From positions 1 to 64,000 of the forward strand of contig JAJZXJ010000003.1 of assembly GCA_021802425.1 (NCBI GenBank): a stretch of DNA of 64,000 nucleotides. The letters run 5' to 3'. Made by a program: the position numbers and the translations under genes. Under the pieces are notes generated by a model, which did not search any database, had not been told where the DNA came from, and was given only the letters and a program-made list of their open reading frames with translations. Shown here piece after piece: positions 8,423-16,754 of the stretch (position 1 is its first letter; every line of letters begins with the position of its first letter). This DNA is from Acidulodesulfobacterium sp021802425. Lineage in GTDB: Bacteria > SZUA-79 > Acidulodesulfobacterales > Acidulodesulfobacteraceae.

Positions 8423-9691
8423 ATGAGCAAAAATAAAATAAATGGTAAGAAAATAAGCCGGTTAAGCATTTATATACATACCCCTTTCTGTAAAAGCAAA
8501 TGTAATTATTGCAGCTTTTATTCCATACCCTTGCCCGAGGCTGATAATATTTTTGGCGTCTTAAAGCACAACGACAATATATGTGGGAATAATCAAGAGT
8601 TGAATTATAGCCTAAATGGTAATAATCCGAATGATTATCCTGATATGCTTAAATCGGAGATGGAAACTATGTCTGAGAGATTTAACCTTGGCGGTTCTTT
8701 TATAAACAGTATATATTTTGGAGGCGGAACCCCTTCGATTATGCCGGTTATTTTTTTTCAAAATGCGTTAGGATTTCTAAATAAAAGCTTTAAAATTTCA
8801 AATGATGCCGAAATAACAGTGGAGATAAACCCCGAAAGCGGAAATTTTGAAAAGCTCTCAGCCTTAAAATCGCTTGGGATAAATCGTCTATCCATCGGAG
8901 CACAAAGCTTTAACGACGATGTACTAAAAACGGCCGGCAGAATCCATAATAAAAAAGATATTTTTAATGTGATAAATAATGCAAAAAAAATAGGCTTTAA
9001 AAACATATCACTTGATTTAATAACCGGGCTTCCGGGGCAAACCGAAACTATTTTTTATAATGACATAAGGCAAACATTAGATATGGAACCTGGGCATATT
9101 TCGGCTTATATGCTCAGCGTCGAAAAGAATACGAAATTTTATAAAACCTGCAATGAAAAAAATGAAAAAAATAGGCTGACATTCATATCGGAAGAAAATA
9201 CGGCTAAATATTACGAAATATTATGCAAATTATTGGTCGAAAATGGTTATATTCACTACGAAATATCAAATTTTGCAAAAAACGGGCATGAAAGCAGGCA
9301 TAATTTAAACTACTGGAAAAGGGGCCAATATTTAGGATTAGGACCTTCGGCTTCGTCTTTTTTGAAAACGGAAGACGGAAAAGAAATCAGGAAAACCAAT
9401 GTACCGGATTTTGATAAATACGCAGGTAATATCTTACAAAAAACCGGTAATGAATATGAGGCCGGTTTGCTCGAAATCCTGACCGAAAAAGATAAAATCA
9501 ACGAGGAAATATTCCTATCTTTAAGGACAAATTCGGGTCTTAGTGCAAAAAAGCTGCTTAAATTTGTTAAGTCCTCTATTGTAAATAGTTTTATCGAAGG
9601 AGGGCTTATGAGAAATTGCAACGGAAATATCCTGTTGACGGTAAAAGGCATGCTTTTATCTTCGGAAATATTTGCGCGCATTATGGTTTGA
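8423..9691 (+). CDS. hemW: HemW-type radical SAM protein
   Basis: Radical SAM enzyme of the HemN-like family; HemW proteins act as heme chaperones rather than coproporphyrinogen oxidases. The cluster motif is C23-x3-C27-x2-C30 in TPFCKSKCNYC. It is followed by YFGGGTPS, the SIGAQSF segment, ISLDLITGLPGQT, and the HemW-type signature YEISNFA..G..SRHNLNYW. The second extra Cys of true HemN is absent, since Ser follows Tyr-Cys. Between the cluster and the first helix there are about 39 residues, roughly 24 more than in E. coli HemW, rich in Asn. The 422-residue product ends about 75 bases before tRNA-Ser. Confidence 0.93.
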   Translation: MSKNKINGKKISRLSIYIHTPFCKSKCNYCSFYSIPLPEADNIFGVLKHNDNICGNNQELNYSLNGNNPNDYPDMLKSEMETMSERFNLGGSFINSIYFGGGTPSIMPVIFFQNALGFLNKSFKISNDAEITVEINPESGNFEKLSALKSLGINRLSIGAQSFNDDVLKTAGRIHNKKDIFNVINNAKKIGFKNISLDLITGLPGQTETIFYNDIRQTLDMEPGHISAYMLSVEKNTKFYKTCNEKNEKNRLTFISEENTAKYYEILCKLLVENGYIHYEISNFAKNGHESRHNLNYWKRGQYLGLGPSASSFLKTEDGKEIRKTNVPDFDKYAGNILQKTGNEYEAGLLEILTEKDKINEEIFLSLRTNSGLSAKKLLKFVKSSIVNSFIEGGLMRNCNGNILLTVKGMLLSSEIFARIMV

Positions 9692-9765
9692 TACTTTTGT
9701 ATTGCAATATAACCGGCCAATATCTATAATAATATTTATATTTATAGTTGTAATTCCGATTTTAC

Positions 9766-9853
<88 letters not shown>

Positions 9854-9860
9854 GTTAAAA

Positions 9861-9960
9861 NNNNNNNNNNNNNNNNNNNNNNNNNNNNNNNNNNNNNNNN
9901 NNNNNNNNNNNNNNNNNNNNNNNNNNNNNNNNNNNNNNNNNNNNNNNNNNNNNNNNNNNN
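9861..9960. other. Assembly gap, 100 N
   Basis: Exactly 100 undetermined bases, a standard scaffolding placeholder, so the true distance is unknown. The flanks (a short A-run on the left, a T-run on the right) share no overlap long enough to close it. Between the tRNA-Ser end (9853) and the transporter start (10229) the readable sequence is AT-rich, with one promoter, a repeated Shine-Dalgarno segment and a palindrome listed separately; I see no gene. Confidence 0.95.
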
Positions 9961-10059
9961 TTTTTTTTCTTTTTATTACTTATAATTAATTATTTATATA
10001 TAATGAAACATTTATAATTAAATTAACTTATTATTTATAATTATTATTAAATAAAATAA

Positions 10060-10087
10060 TTGACAAACTTTATTTTTATGATAATAT
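10060..10087 (+). promoter_or_regulatory. Sigma-70 promoter for the acetate transporter
   Basis: A consensus TTGACA (10060-10065) is followed after 16 bases by TAATAT (10082-10087). The preceding 90 bases are almost pure A/T and could act as an UP element. Transcription would start near 10095, giving a leader of about 135 bases before the ATG. Confidence 0.65.
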
Positions 10088-10114
10088 TGTGCCTAAGGCA
10101 GCATTTTAATATCA

Positions 10115-10221
10115 AAAACATTTAACTAAGGAGGACAGTTATACTGTACCCATAAATATGGGGCACAAAAAGAGAGGAGTGTGTTCTCGCAACTAAAACT
10201 AAAACATTTAACTAAGGAGGA
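10115..10221 (+). repeat. Two exact 21-bp direct repeats carrying the Shine-Dalgarno
   Basis: The same 21 bases, starting AAAACATTTAACTAAGGAGG, occur at 10115-10135 and 10201-10221, 86 bases apart. The second copy supplies the ribosome site of the transporter. The first lies in the leader with no good start codon at the right distance. This looks like a tandem duplication of a leader segment, or a paired element in leader RNA control. Confidence 0.85.
10149..10162. promoter_or_regulatory. Palindrome in the transporter leader
   Basis: CCCATA-AA-TATGGG is a perfect 6-bp inverted repeat between the two 21-bp direct repeats. It could be an operator half-site pair or a small RNA hairpin; nothing here names the regulator. 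Confidence 0.4.
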
Positions 10222-10228
10222 AATCTTT

Positions 10229-10801
10229 ATGTCAGATGAAAAAAAAGTTGGCGACCCAACGGCGTTGGGTTTATTTGCTTACGGCATAGCTCTTACGCTT
10301 TTGGCTACAGTAATTGGCGGTTTCGCAGGTCCGTTTAACGGGCTGATTTTAGGCACGATTATCTTTACCGGAGGAGTCGGATTAGTTTTAGCCGGTGTTT
10401 ATGATTTTATGCGCGGCAGCGCTTTCGGGGGAGTTGCATTTACTGGATGGGGCTTGTTATTCCTAACCGTTTCGGTTTTTTTTATCGCAACGGTTATCAC
10501 AAAAGCCGCGGCCGGTCCTGCGCCCATGTTCGGCGGCTGGTTTCACTTGTTGTGGGCTATCTTTGGCTTTGCAACGTTTTTCGGAGCTAATGTATTAAAA
10601 AAATGGGTAATGCTGCAAATTGCCCTTTTTTTAACAAGCGTTTTTCTTTTAATACAGGCTATAGGTCTCTTTACAGGGTCGTTAGCCGGTCTTCTGCCCG
10701 TGGTAGGAATAGTCGGCATAGTTGCAGGTTTATGTGCACTTTATACAGCTATAGCCGTATTAATTAACGGAGCGGCGGAAAAAACCGTTCTTCCGGCGTA
10801 A
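10229..10801 (+). CDS. GPR1/FUN34/YaaH-type acetate transporter
   Basis: Inner-membrane carrier for acetate or succinate, or an acetate channel. Start set at MSDEKKVGD because AAGGAGG lies 8 bases upstream; the upstream in-frame ATG has no ribosome site and would add 16 hydrophilic residues. The 190-residue product has six hydrophobic segments. Near its start stands GDPTALGLFAYGIAL, a variant of the family signature NPAPLGL, and the middle has FGGWFHLLWAIFGFATFFG. It is a single gene between a consensus promoter and a strong hairpin terminator, which suggests high and separately controlled expression. The family is fairly sure; substrate is inferred, supported by ackA 8 kb away. Confidence 0.85.
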   Translation: MSDEKKVGDPTALGLFAYGIALTLLATVIGGFAGPFNGLILGTIIFTGGVGLVLAGVYDFMRGSAFGGVAFTGWGLLFLTVSVFFIATVITKAAAGPAPMFGGWFHLLWAIFGFATFFGANVLKKWVMLQIALFLTSVFLLIQAIGLFTGSLAGLLPVVGIVGIVAGLCALYTAIAVLINGAAEKTVLPA

Positions 10802-10812
10802 CCATTACTATC

Positions 10813-10849
10813 AAAAGAGAGCTATTAATTAATCTAATAGCTCTCTTTT
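10813..10849. terminator. Bidirectional rho-independent terminator
   Basis: A perfect 15-bp inverted repeat, AAAAGAGAGCTATTA (10813-10827) and TAATAGCTCTCTTTT (10835-10849), has a 7-base loop and A/T runs on both outer sides. It sits between the transporter and the convergent ABC permease and can stop transcripts from either side. Confidence 0.9.
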
Positions 10850-10856
10850 CTAATAC

Positions 10857-11813
10857 TTAGCTTATATCCTTCCTTGCAAATATTAAAGACGATATAATAA
10901 CTAATAAAACCATATAGCTCAGACCATAAACAATTCTGTAAAAAACTGTCCCCGCCGAAATAAATATTTTATATGCCGCTTCCGAGCTTATATTGAATAT
11001 GGAAAAATTCGGCAAAACGGTATAGATGATATGGACAATATTAGTAAGCAGATGGTTTGCCTGATGAACAATTACCGTCTTTCCGCCTATAATTTTTTTA
11101 ACGGGTCTTACAAGGTCGTTCATTTTACTTGAGACATTGCCTATGAAAAAAATAAGTACGGTAAATATAGAGGCTAACGCCTTTGATGTTATTAAAGAAA
11201 AAAGTAATGCCACAGCCGCAATAAATACCGATTCTATTATAATAAAAATCGCTTGAATTATCAAAGGCTGAGGCAAAGAATAAACGGTAAAAGGCTTTGC
11301 CTTAGTCTTTTGGATTATGGATTTATTTGGCGCATTTTTGCTTTCTTTAACGGAATTGCCATGAATGCTTTTTAAATGAGAGACGGCCGGCTTAGATTGC
11401 CCCGCAAACGGTTTAAAAGGTATGACATATTTGTGCATAATCAAAAGAACAAAGTAAAAAATAAGCATCATTATAATTGTCGAAAATATTATGGCGACCG
11501 TTAACCCTAAAAACCTGCCTATTAAGTATTCCGCTCTTTTAACAGGCCTTGTAATGCTTAAATATATGCTTTTTTTCTCTATATCGTCATATATTATAGA
11601 TGAACCGATAAAAATACCGATAAAAATATTAAAAATCGTTATGGCAAAAATGGAAAAATCTACCATAATCCTGCCCTGGCTTATAAAACTTGTTTGAGAG
11701 ACAAAGTAGCTTCCCGAAATAAGAATTAAGGCAAATATTAAAAACGAGTAAAAAATCTTGGAATTTTTTATCTCTTTAAAAGAATACATCGTTGAATATA
11801 AAATTTTTTTCAT
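10857..11813 (-). CDS. ABC-2 type exporter permease
   Basis: The 318-residue polytopic membrane protein is the membrane half of an ABC exporter. Six or so hydrophobic segments are visible: an N-terminal one around 20-42, then IFIGIFIGSSIIYDDIEKKSIYLSI (interface helix typical of ABC-2 permeases), RFLGLTVAIIFSTIIMMLIFY, two central spans near 185-225 and a last one at 295-312. A hydrophilic Lys/Ser-rich loop (about 130-180) is longer than usual and probably lies outside the membrane. It follows the ATPase gene by 11 bases. Substrate unknown; drug, polysaccharide or lipid export all fit. Confidence 0.85.
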   Translation of the reverse strand: MKKILYSTMYSFKEIKNSKIFYSFLIFALILISGSYFVSQTSFISQGRIMVDFSIFAITIFNIFIGIFIGSSIIYDDIEKKSIYLSITRPVKRAEYLIGRFLGLTVAIIFSTIIMMLIFYFVLLIMHKYVIPFKPFAGQSKPAVSHLKSIHGNSVKESKNAPNKSIIQKTKAKPFTVYSLPQPLIIQAIFIIIESVFIAAVALLFSLITSKALASIFTVLIFFIGNVSSKMNDLVRPVKKIIGGKTVIVHQANHLLTNIVHIIYTVLPNFSIFNISSEAAYKIFISAGTVFYRIVYGLSYMVLLVIISSLIFARKDIS

Positions 11814-11824
11814 TGGAATACCTG

Positions 11825-12661
11825 CTAATTTTTCTTGTTTTTACGCATTAAATCGTAAAGATATACCTCTAACGGCGTACTGTATTCTGCTATTAAAAGG
11901 TAATCTTTATCTTGTTCCGGTTTAGCCGTACCCGGCATACGCTCGTGATTCTTGGAAGGATTTAATTTTGCCGCCGTATAACCTTCCGCCTCTTTTTCAA
12001 TTGCGGCAATGCCTTCATTCTTGATTAGCCTGCCGCCTGTCAGAACCGCAATTTTATCGCACAGTTCCTTGCTATCCGCAAGCACATGCGATGAAAAAAA
12101 TATGGTTTTTTTTCTTTGTTTTAATTTAAATATTATATCCTTAAATTCTTTTCTCCCGATAGGATCAAGTCCCGATAACGGTTCGTCAAAAATTAAAATC
12201 TCCGGATCCCCCAAAATAGAAATAGCCAGAGCTAACCTCTGGGTCATCCCCTTTGAATATTTGTGGGCATGAATGTCTTTTGCGTAAAAAATACCTGCTA
12301 ATTTTAGCACATCATAAATTTCGTTTTTATCTATTTTTTTATTCAATAACTTAGAATAATAATTAATAATCTCAATCCCCTTAAGTCCCCGGGGAAAACT
12401 TGGGTTTTCGGGCAAATAACCCAAATTAAGCCGCGCCCTATAATCCGTTGAATCGTAACCGTTTATCTTAATAATTCCGTTTGATGGATGAATCAGTCCT
12501 ACGATCATCTTGATCGTTGTAGATTTTCCTGCGCCGTTTGGACCGAAAAACCCCGTAACCTTGCCCTCCTCGATGGTTAAAGAAAGATCGTAGGCGGCAT
12601 ATTTTTTAATTCCGAAAAACCCGACTCGAAAATATTTTGTTGTATTTTTTAATTTAATCAT
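11825..12661 (-). CDS. ABC exporter ATP-binding protein
   Basis: ATPase partner of the downstream permease. Walker A GPNGAGKST (about 41), Q-loop in LGYLPENPSFPRG, the signature YSKGMTQRLALA (a common variant of LSGGQ in ABC-2 exporters), Walker B ILIFDEPLSGLDP and the switch His in SSHVL are all present. The 278 residues end with a poorly conserved tail. Its start overlaps the stop of the TPR gene by four bases (ATGA), so translation is probably coupled. It belongs to the NatA/CcmA-like ABC-2 subgroup by sequence pattern. Confidence 0.93.
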   Translation of the reverse strand: MIKLKNTTKYFRVGFFGIKKYAAYDLSLTIEEGKVTGFFGPNGAGKSTTIKMIVGLIHPSNGIIKINGYDSTDYRARLNLGYLPENPSFPRGLKGIEIINYYSKLLNKKIDKNEIYDVLKLAGIFYAKDIHAHKYSKGMTQRLALAISILGDPEILIFDEPLSGLDPIGRKEFKDIIFKLKQRKKTIFFSSHVLADSKELCDKIAVLTGGRLIKNEGIAAIEKEAEGYTAAKLNPSKNHERMPGTAKPEQDKDYLLIAEYSTPLEVYLYDLMRKNKKN

Positions 12662-13413
12662 AAATTTTTTTGCGGTAAAAATAGTTTTAATGAATATGGT
12701 ACTTTATATTTTTTATGTTCTTTTTTAAATATTATCTCTTTTTTAACCGCATTAATCCTGTACTTTAAGATTTGCCTTATATATGGGTTATCGTTGTTTT
12801 TATACATCTCTTCAAGAAAACTCAAAGCTCCTTTAAGATTTCCCGACTTATTAAGAAGTTTCATATATAAAAACTCCAAATATTTCGGGCTGTTTTTCAT
12901 GCCGATTGCATATTTAAGATAATAGGCGGCTTTTTTGAAGTTATTAAGGCTATAAAAATAGTTAAATGCTATCAAAAACGGTATATTCCAGTTGCCTTTA
13001 AGATGTTCCATTCCCATTTTTAATAATTTTATAGCCCTTTTCGGCTTGCCGCTCAAGCCAAGAAGAGTCCCTCCCGCCTGATACGCGTAATTAAACCGGG
13101 GATTAAGGCTAACGGTAATAACCGATATTTTATACATATAGGGATAATGCATTTTTGCGAACCTGAACGAGGAAGCCTCCTGGACAAAAAGTACCCAAAA
13201 GTAATCCGAAAAAAGCGTATTAAAGTTTAAATCGATAAATTTTATAAATTCCGGTTTTACGGAAGAATATCTTAAGAAAGACGCAAGTTTTAATTTTAGA
13301 CTATGTGAAGGCGATACTACGCGGCTAAAAGAAAAAAATATAAAATAAGCCAAAAATATTATGAATACAGGTACAACGAAGGCTTTCGCAAGCTTGCGAA
13401 TAGAAATTTCCAT
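12658..13413 (-). CDS. Membrane-anchored TPR-like protein of the ABC exporter operon
   Basis: The 251-residue product has one N-terminal membrane helix (about 10-30) and then an all-helical region with TPR-like spacing: YAYQAGGTLLGLSGKPKRAI, LIAFNYFYSLNNFKKAAYYL, LLNKSGNLKGALSFLEEM. Similar TPR proteins occur beside ABC-2 exporters in deltaproteobacteria and Nitrospirae; this is recollection of a pattern, not a search result. It is first in the three-gene operon and overlaps the ATPase start, so it probably serves the exporter, for example as a periplasmic or membrane scaffold. A basic tail (KKEIIFKKEHKKYK) may touch membrane or nucleic acid. Confidence 0.7.
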   Translation of the reverse strand: MEISIRKLAKAFVVPVFIIFLAYFIFFSFSRVVSPSHSLKLKLASFLRYSSVKPEFIKFIDLNFNTLFSDYFWVLFVQEASSFRFAKMHYPYMYKISVITVSLNPRFNYAYQAGGTLLGLSGKPKRAIKLLKMGMEHLKGNWNIPFLIAFNYFYSLNNFKKAAYYLKYAIGMKNSPKYLEFLYMKLLNKSGNLKGALSFLEEMYKNNDNPYIRQILKYRINAVKKEIIFKKEHKKYKVPYSLKLFLPQKNL

Positions 13414-13438
13414 AAGGCTATTATTTCAATAATTTATA

Positions 13439-14590
13439 TTAAGACAAATTTGTCAATAATTTTAAATAAAATAGAACCGTTTTTGATGCGATTTCTTTAG
13501 CGTCGAACTTTTTAACGACTTCATTATAGCAATTTAATCCCAATTTTTCAATTAACCCACGGTTATCGACTAATGAAATAATCTTACCCGCAAGCTGGGC
13601 GTAATCCCCCGCCCCAAATAAAAGCCCTGTTTCGTTGTTTCTTATTATCTCCGGTATCCCTCCCGCATTGGAAGCAATAACCGCCTTTTTAAATGCGCAT
13701 GATTCTATGATAATGCTTCCCATTCCTTCGAGACCCGACGGAACGATTATTAAATCGCTTGCAACGATAAATTTTTTTATGTCTTTTTTAAAACCGCTTA
13801 CGATAAAATATTCTTTAAGCCCTTTTTTGTTAATAAAATCCGTTATATGCTTATATAATACACCCTCCCCGATAATAACAAATTTTATATCGTTTCGCGT
13901 CTTTATTATTAATTCTGCCGCTTTTATTAATACCTCATGCCCCTTTTCTTTAGACAGCCTCCCGATAAGAGAAATCATTTTTTCGTCCGGCTTAATCCCG
14001 AGTTCGCTTCTAACATTTTGCCTTTCAAGCTCATAAACAAACATTTCTTTCTGCAATCCGTCTTCATCGTAAATCCTTGGACTATAAATCGTTTCAATCT
14101 TTTTTGGATTAATCTTAACATCTTTAATCAAAATGTTTTTAATGTAATCCGATATAGCGATAAACCCGTCCGTTAAAAACCTGTAGATTAAGAATCCCTT
14201 TAAAAAGCTTATCCTGTAAGCAACATGCCTTGTTAAAACCTTACTAATCTTTTTTTTAAAAATTAAAAGCGAGGCAATTCCGCCCAGAAAATGGTCCCTC
14301 GAGGAGTGAAAATTTATCAAATCTATATCATGCTTTGTTAAAAAATTCCTTATTTTAAATACGGCATAAATATCGAGAAAATTCTTCATTTCAATAGATA
14401 AATTATTGATGCCTATTTTATCTAATTCTCCTTTTAATCGTTTATTGTTATTATGTATAACATAAATATTAAAACTTTTATCGTAGTAAAGTTTTAGGAA
14501 TTCGAGGAGGATTACAATATCGTTTTGCGCTCCGCCGTAATTTTGAAAGCTGTCTATATGAAGTATATTAAATTTGGCTTTTTTATCCAT
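13439..14590 (-). CDS. GT4 family glycosyltransferase
   Basis: The 383-residue GT-B fold enzyme probably adds a sugar to lipopolysaccharide or another surface glycan at the cytoplasmic membrane face. The N-terminal half has HIDSFQNYGGAQNDIV and INFHSSRDHFLGGIA. The C-terminal donor domain has ISLIGRLSKEKGHEVLIKA, FVIIGEG, and the GT4 E-x7-E region IIVPSGLEGMGSIIIESCA. A final GLLFGAGDYAQLAGKI segment follows. It lies 25 bases upstream of the TPR/ABC operon on the same strand, so the exporter may handle a glycan or glycolipid. Donor and acceptor cannot be read from sequence. Confidence 0.9.
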   Translation of the reverse strand: MDKKAKFNILHIDSFQNYGGAQNDIVILLEFLKLYYDKSFNIYVIHNNNKRLKGELDKIGINNLSIEMKNFLDIYAVFKIRNFLTKHDIDLINFHSSRDHFLGGIASLLIFKKKISKVLTRHVAYRISFLKGFLIYRFLTDGFIAISDYIKNILIKDVKINPKKIETIYSPRIYDEDGLQKEMFVYELERQNVRSELGIKPDEKMISLIGRLSKEKGHEVLIKAAELIIKTRNDIKFVIIGEGVLYKHITDFINKKGLKEYFIVSGFKKDIKKFIVASDLIIVPSGLEGMGSIIIESCAFKKAVIASNAGGIPEIIRNNETGLLFGAGDYAQLAGKIISLVDNRGLIEKLGLNCYNEVVKKFDAKEIASKTVLFYLKLLTNLS

Positions 14591-14674
14591 TATAAATATA
14601 AAAATATAATTGTTGTAAAAATTGTATTATAATTATTTAAACGGTTCATTAATAATATAGCTTATAGCAAATAT

Positions 14675-15313
14675 ATGTCAAACATTATTCTAATTTTTTC
14701 TAAAGATGTATTGCTTGCCTTAATACCTCTATTTGTCGCGATAGACATCTTCGGCGTCCTGCCTATTTATTTAGATTTCGTAAAAGATACAAGTCTGGAT
14801 GAAGAAAAAAATATTAGAAAAAACTCGCTAATCACAGCCTTCAGCGTAGGTATCGGGTTTCTTTTGCTGGGAAAATCCCTCTTCGCCGTTATGGGCATAT
14901 CTATTTACGATTTTGAAATAGCGGGAGGCATACTTTTACTGATAATATCCATAAATAACCTGATTTCCGAAAAACCTAAACTATTTGCCTCTGCCGAAAA
15001 GGCAGATTTAGGGGTTGTTCCCATAGGCGTTCCTTTGATTGTCGGACCGGGGGTTTTAACCACGCTTTTAATTCTGACCGGCATTTATGGCTATTTTGTA
15101 ATCACGATTTCATTTATTATTAATCTTTTAATCGTTTATGTTGTTTTAAAAAATACAAGAATAATTTTAAAATACCTTGGAAAAACTGGTTCTAACGCAG
15201 CCGGAAAGTTAGCGGCGCTTTTACTTGCGGCCTACGCCGTTATGATGATGCGGGTGGGAATTATTAATACCATATCGATTTACATAAAAAATATTGCGCA
15301 TCCGTTGCGTTAA
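14675..15313 (+). CDS. MarC family integral membrane protein
   Basis: The 212-residue protein has six hydrophobic segments and the family pattern. It opens with LIPLFVAIDIFGVLPIYLDF (about 13-32), followed by KNSLITAFSVGIGFLLLGKSL and YDFEIAGGILLLIISINNLI. GVVPIGVPLIVGPGVLTTLL lies near the middle. MarC/YchE proteins were once linked to multiple antibiotic resistance, but that was not upheld and no function is known. It is divergent from the glycosyltransferase and its stop overlaps the stop of ychF by two bases, leaving no room for a terminator. Confidence 0.92.
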   Translation: MSNIILIFSKDVLLALIPLFVAIDIFGVLPIYLDFVKDTSLDEEKNIRKNSLITAFSVGIGFLLLGKSLFAVMGISIYDFEIAGGILLLIISINNLISEKPKLFASAEKADLGVVPIGVPLIVGPGVLTTLLILTGIYGYFVITISFIINLLIVYVVLKNTRIILKYLGKTGSNAAGKLAALLLAAYAVMMMRVGIINTISIYIKNIAHPLR

Positions 15314-16410
15314 ACATTAAACCTGAAGTGCATTATATCGCCGTCCTTAACGACATAATCCTTGCCCTCAAGCCTTAAAAGACCCATTCTTGCCGCATTA
15401 GATTCCGACCCCGCCCTTATAAAATCATCGTAAGATATAACTTCCGCCCTTATAAACCCCTTTTCGAAATCGGAATGAATAGTTCCTGCCGCTTGCGGCG
15501 CCTTCCAGCCGTTTTTTATCTCCCATGCCCTGACCTCCTGCTTTCCGGCGGTAAAAAATGAAATCAGGCCTAAAAGCCTGAAGCTGATAGAGGCAACGAT
15601 GTCCAAAGCCGACGATTCGAGGCCGTAATCTTTTAAAAAAGCGTCTTTATCCTCAAGGCTTAAAGTTGACAACTCCTCTTCTAATTTTGCGCACAACCTT
15701 ATTACGGGTATATTTTCCGGTTTGGCAATATTTAATATTCCCTCTATCTCATTATTGGAAAAATCTTTGGACAGCATTTGTTCATCGACATTAAGAACAT
15801 ATATAACAGGTTTCGCCGATATAATACCTAAAGATTTTAAAAGGCTTTTTTCGGTTTCGCCAAATTCTTTATTAATTATATTGCCCGTTTCGGAAAGCTG
15901 CTTATTAATATTTTTTAAAAAATCAAGGCTGGACAACGCGGTTTTATCCCCGCTTTTGGCCATTTTTTCAAGTTTTTGAATATGTTTAGAAAGAATCTCT
16001 ATATCGCTTAAAGCAAGCTCGGTATTAATAATCTCAAGATCCCTGACAGGATTAATTGCCCCTTCCACATGCACGACCGAACTTTCTTTAAAAACCCTTA
16101 TTACCTGTATAATCAAATCGACATTTCTGATATGCGAAAGAAACTTATTCCCGAGTCCTTCGCCTGCCGAAGCTCCTTTTGTCAGCCCCGCAATATCTAC
16201 AAATTCGACATAAGTCGGCGTAACCTTTTCAGGGTTAACCATTTCCTTAAGCTTATAAAGCCTTTTATCGTTAATCGGTTTTATGCCGACATTAGGTTCT
16301 ATCGTGCAAAAGGGGTAGTTGCTGGCTTCGGCGCATCCGGAGGTAATAGCATTAAATATAGTTGACTTTCCGACATTCGGAAGTCCTACTATGCCGCATT
16401 TAAGTCCCAT
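15310..16410 (-). CDS. ychF: YchF/Ola1-type redox-regulated ATPase
   Basis: Obg-related P-loop ATPase that binds ribosomes and is linked to stress and translation control. At 366 residues it has family length. GLPNVGKSTIFNAI (Walker A, about 8-21), TIEPNVGI (G2 region), DIAGLTKGASAGEGLGNKFL (G3), a coiled-coil insert (about 130-200), and a C-terminal TGS domain with FFTAGKQEVRAWEIKNGWKA are all present. The usual NKxD is replaced by NVDE, the YchF hallmark that shifts specificity to ATP. The gene follows pth in many deltaproteobacteria; here a MITE-like element separates them. Confidence 0.97.
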   Translation of the reverse strand: MGLKCGIVGLPNVGKSTIFNAITSGCAEASNYPFCTIEPNVGIKPINDKRLYKLKEMVNPEKVTPTYVEFVDIAGLTKGASAGEGLGNKFLSHIRNVDLIIQVIRVFKESSVVHVEGAINPVRDLEIINTELALSDIEILSKHIQKLEKMAKSGDKTALSSLDFLKNINKQLSETGNIINKEFGETEKSLLKSLGIISAKPVIYVLNVDEQMLSKDFSNNEIEGILNIAKPENIPVIRLCAKLEEELSTLSLEDKDAFLKDYGLESSALDIVASISFRLLGLISFFTAGKQEVRAWEIKNGWKAPQAAGTIHSDFEKGFIRAEVISYDDFIRAGSESNAARMGLLRLEGKDYVVKDGDIMHFRFNV

Positions 16411-16461
16411 ATCATCAACCTCGTTTCAAATTGCATCTTGTAGAATACTAATAATAAATAA

Positions 16462-16733
16462 TACCTTAAATCACCGTTAGAAACTATTGAAATTGTTTCA
16501 ACATAAAATAAAAATACTGGATTCCCGCGTACGCGGGAATGACACCCTTTGGGTGAAAAGTTAAATTCCGGCATTGTCCCAACCCGCTTCAGCGGGAAAG
16601 TTTTAAAGAAACTTCACGAGTGTCGCCAGCCACATATTTTCGCCCGCACGATTGTTTTTGCATGTCGAAAACGCGGGCGAAAATGGCGAAGCGGTAATCC
16701 AGAAAAATAAATTTCTAACGGTGATTTAAGGTA
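16462..16733. mobile_element. MITE-like element with 22-bp terminal inverted repeats
   Basis: The left end TACCTTAAATCACCGTTAGA (and two more bases, 16462-16483) is the exact reverse complement of 16712-16733. TA stands at both outer edges, as expected for TA target duplication by IS630/Tc1-mariner-type transposases. Inside are a 20-bp perfect palindrome ATTCCCGCGTACGCGGGAAT (16521-16540) and an 11-bp stem TTTTCGCCCGC (16637-16647) with GCGGGCGAAAA (16673-16683). An inner CTGGATT/AATCCAG pair extends the end homology. There is no transposase gene; the element is non-autonomous. It fills nearly all of the 344-base ychF-pth gap. Confidence 0.8.
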
Positions 16734-16754
16734 ATATTATTATCGCTTGATTTT

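Noticed and set aside
10158..10196. 12-codon ORF starting at ATG 10158 in the transporter leader
   Set aside because: The nearest Shine-Dalgarno ends over 20 bases away and the peptide has no repeat of regulatory codons, so a leader peptide is not supported.
15310..15313. Overlap of marC and ychF stops as a regulatory antisense device
   Set aside because: Convergent overlaps of this size are common in compact genomes and no further signal is present.
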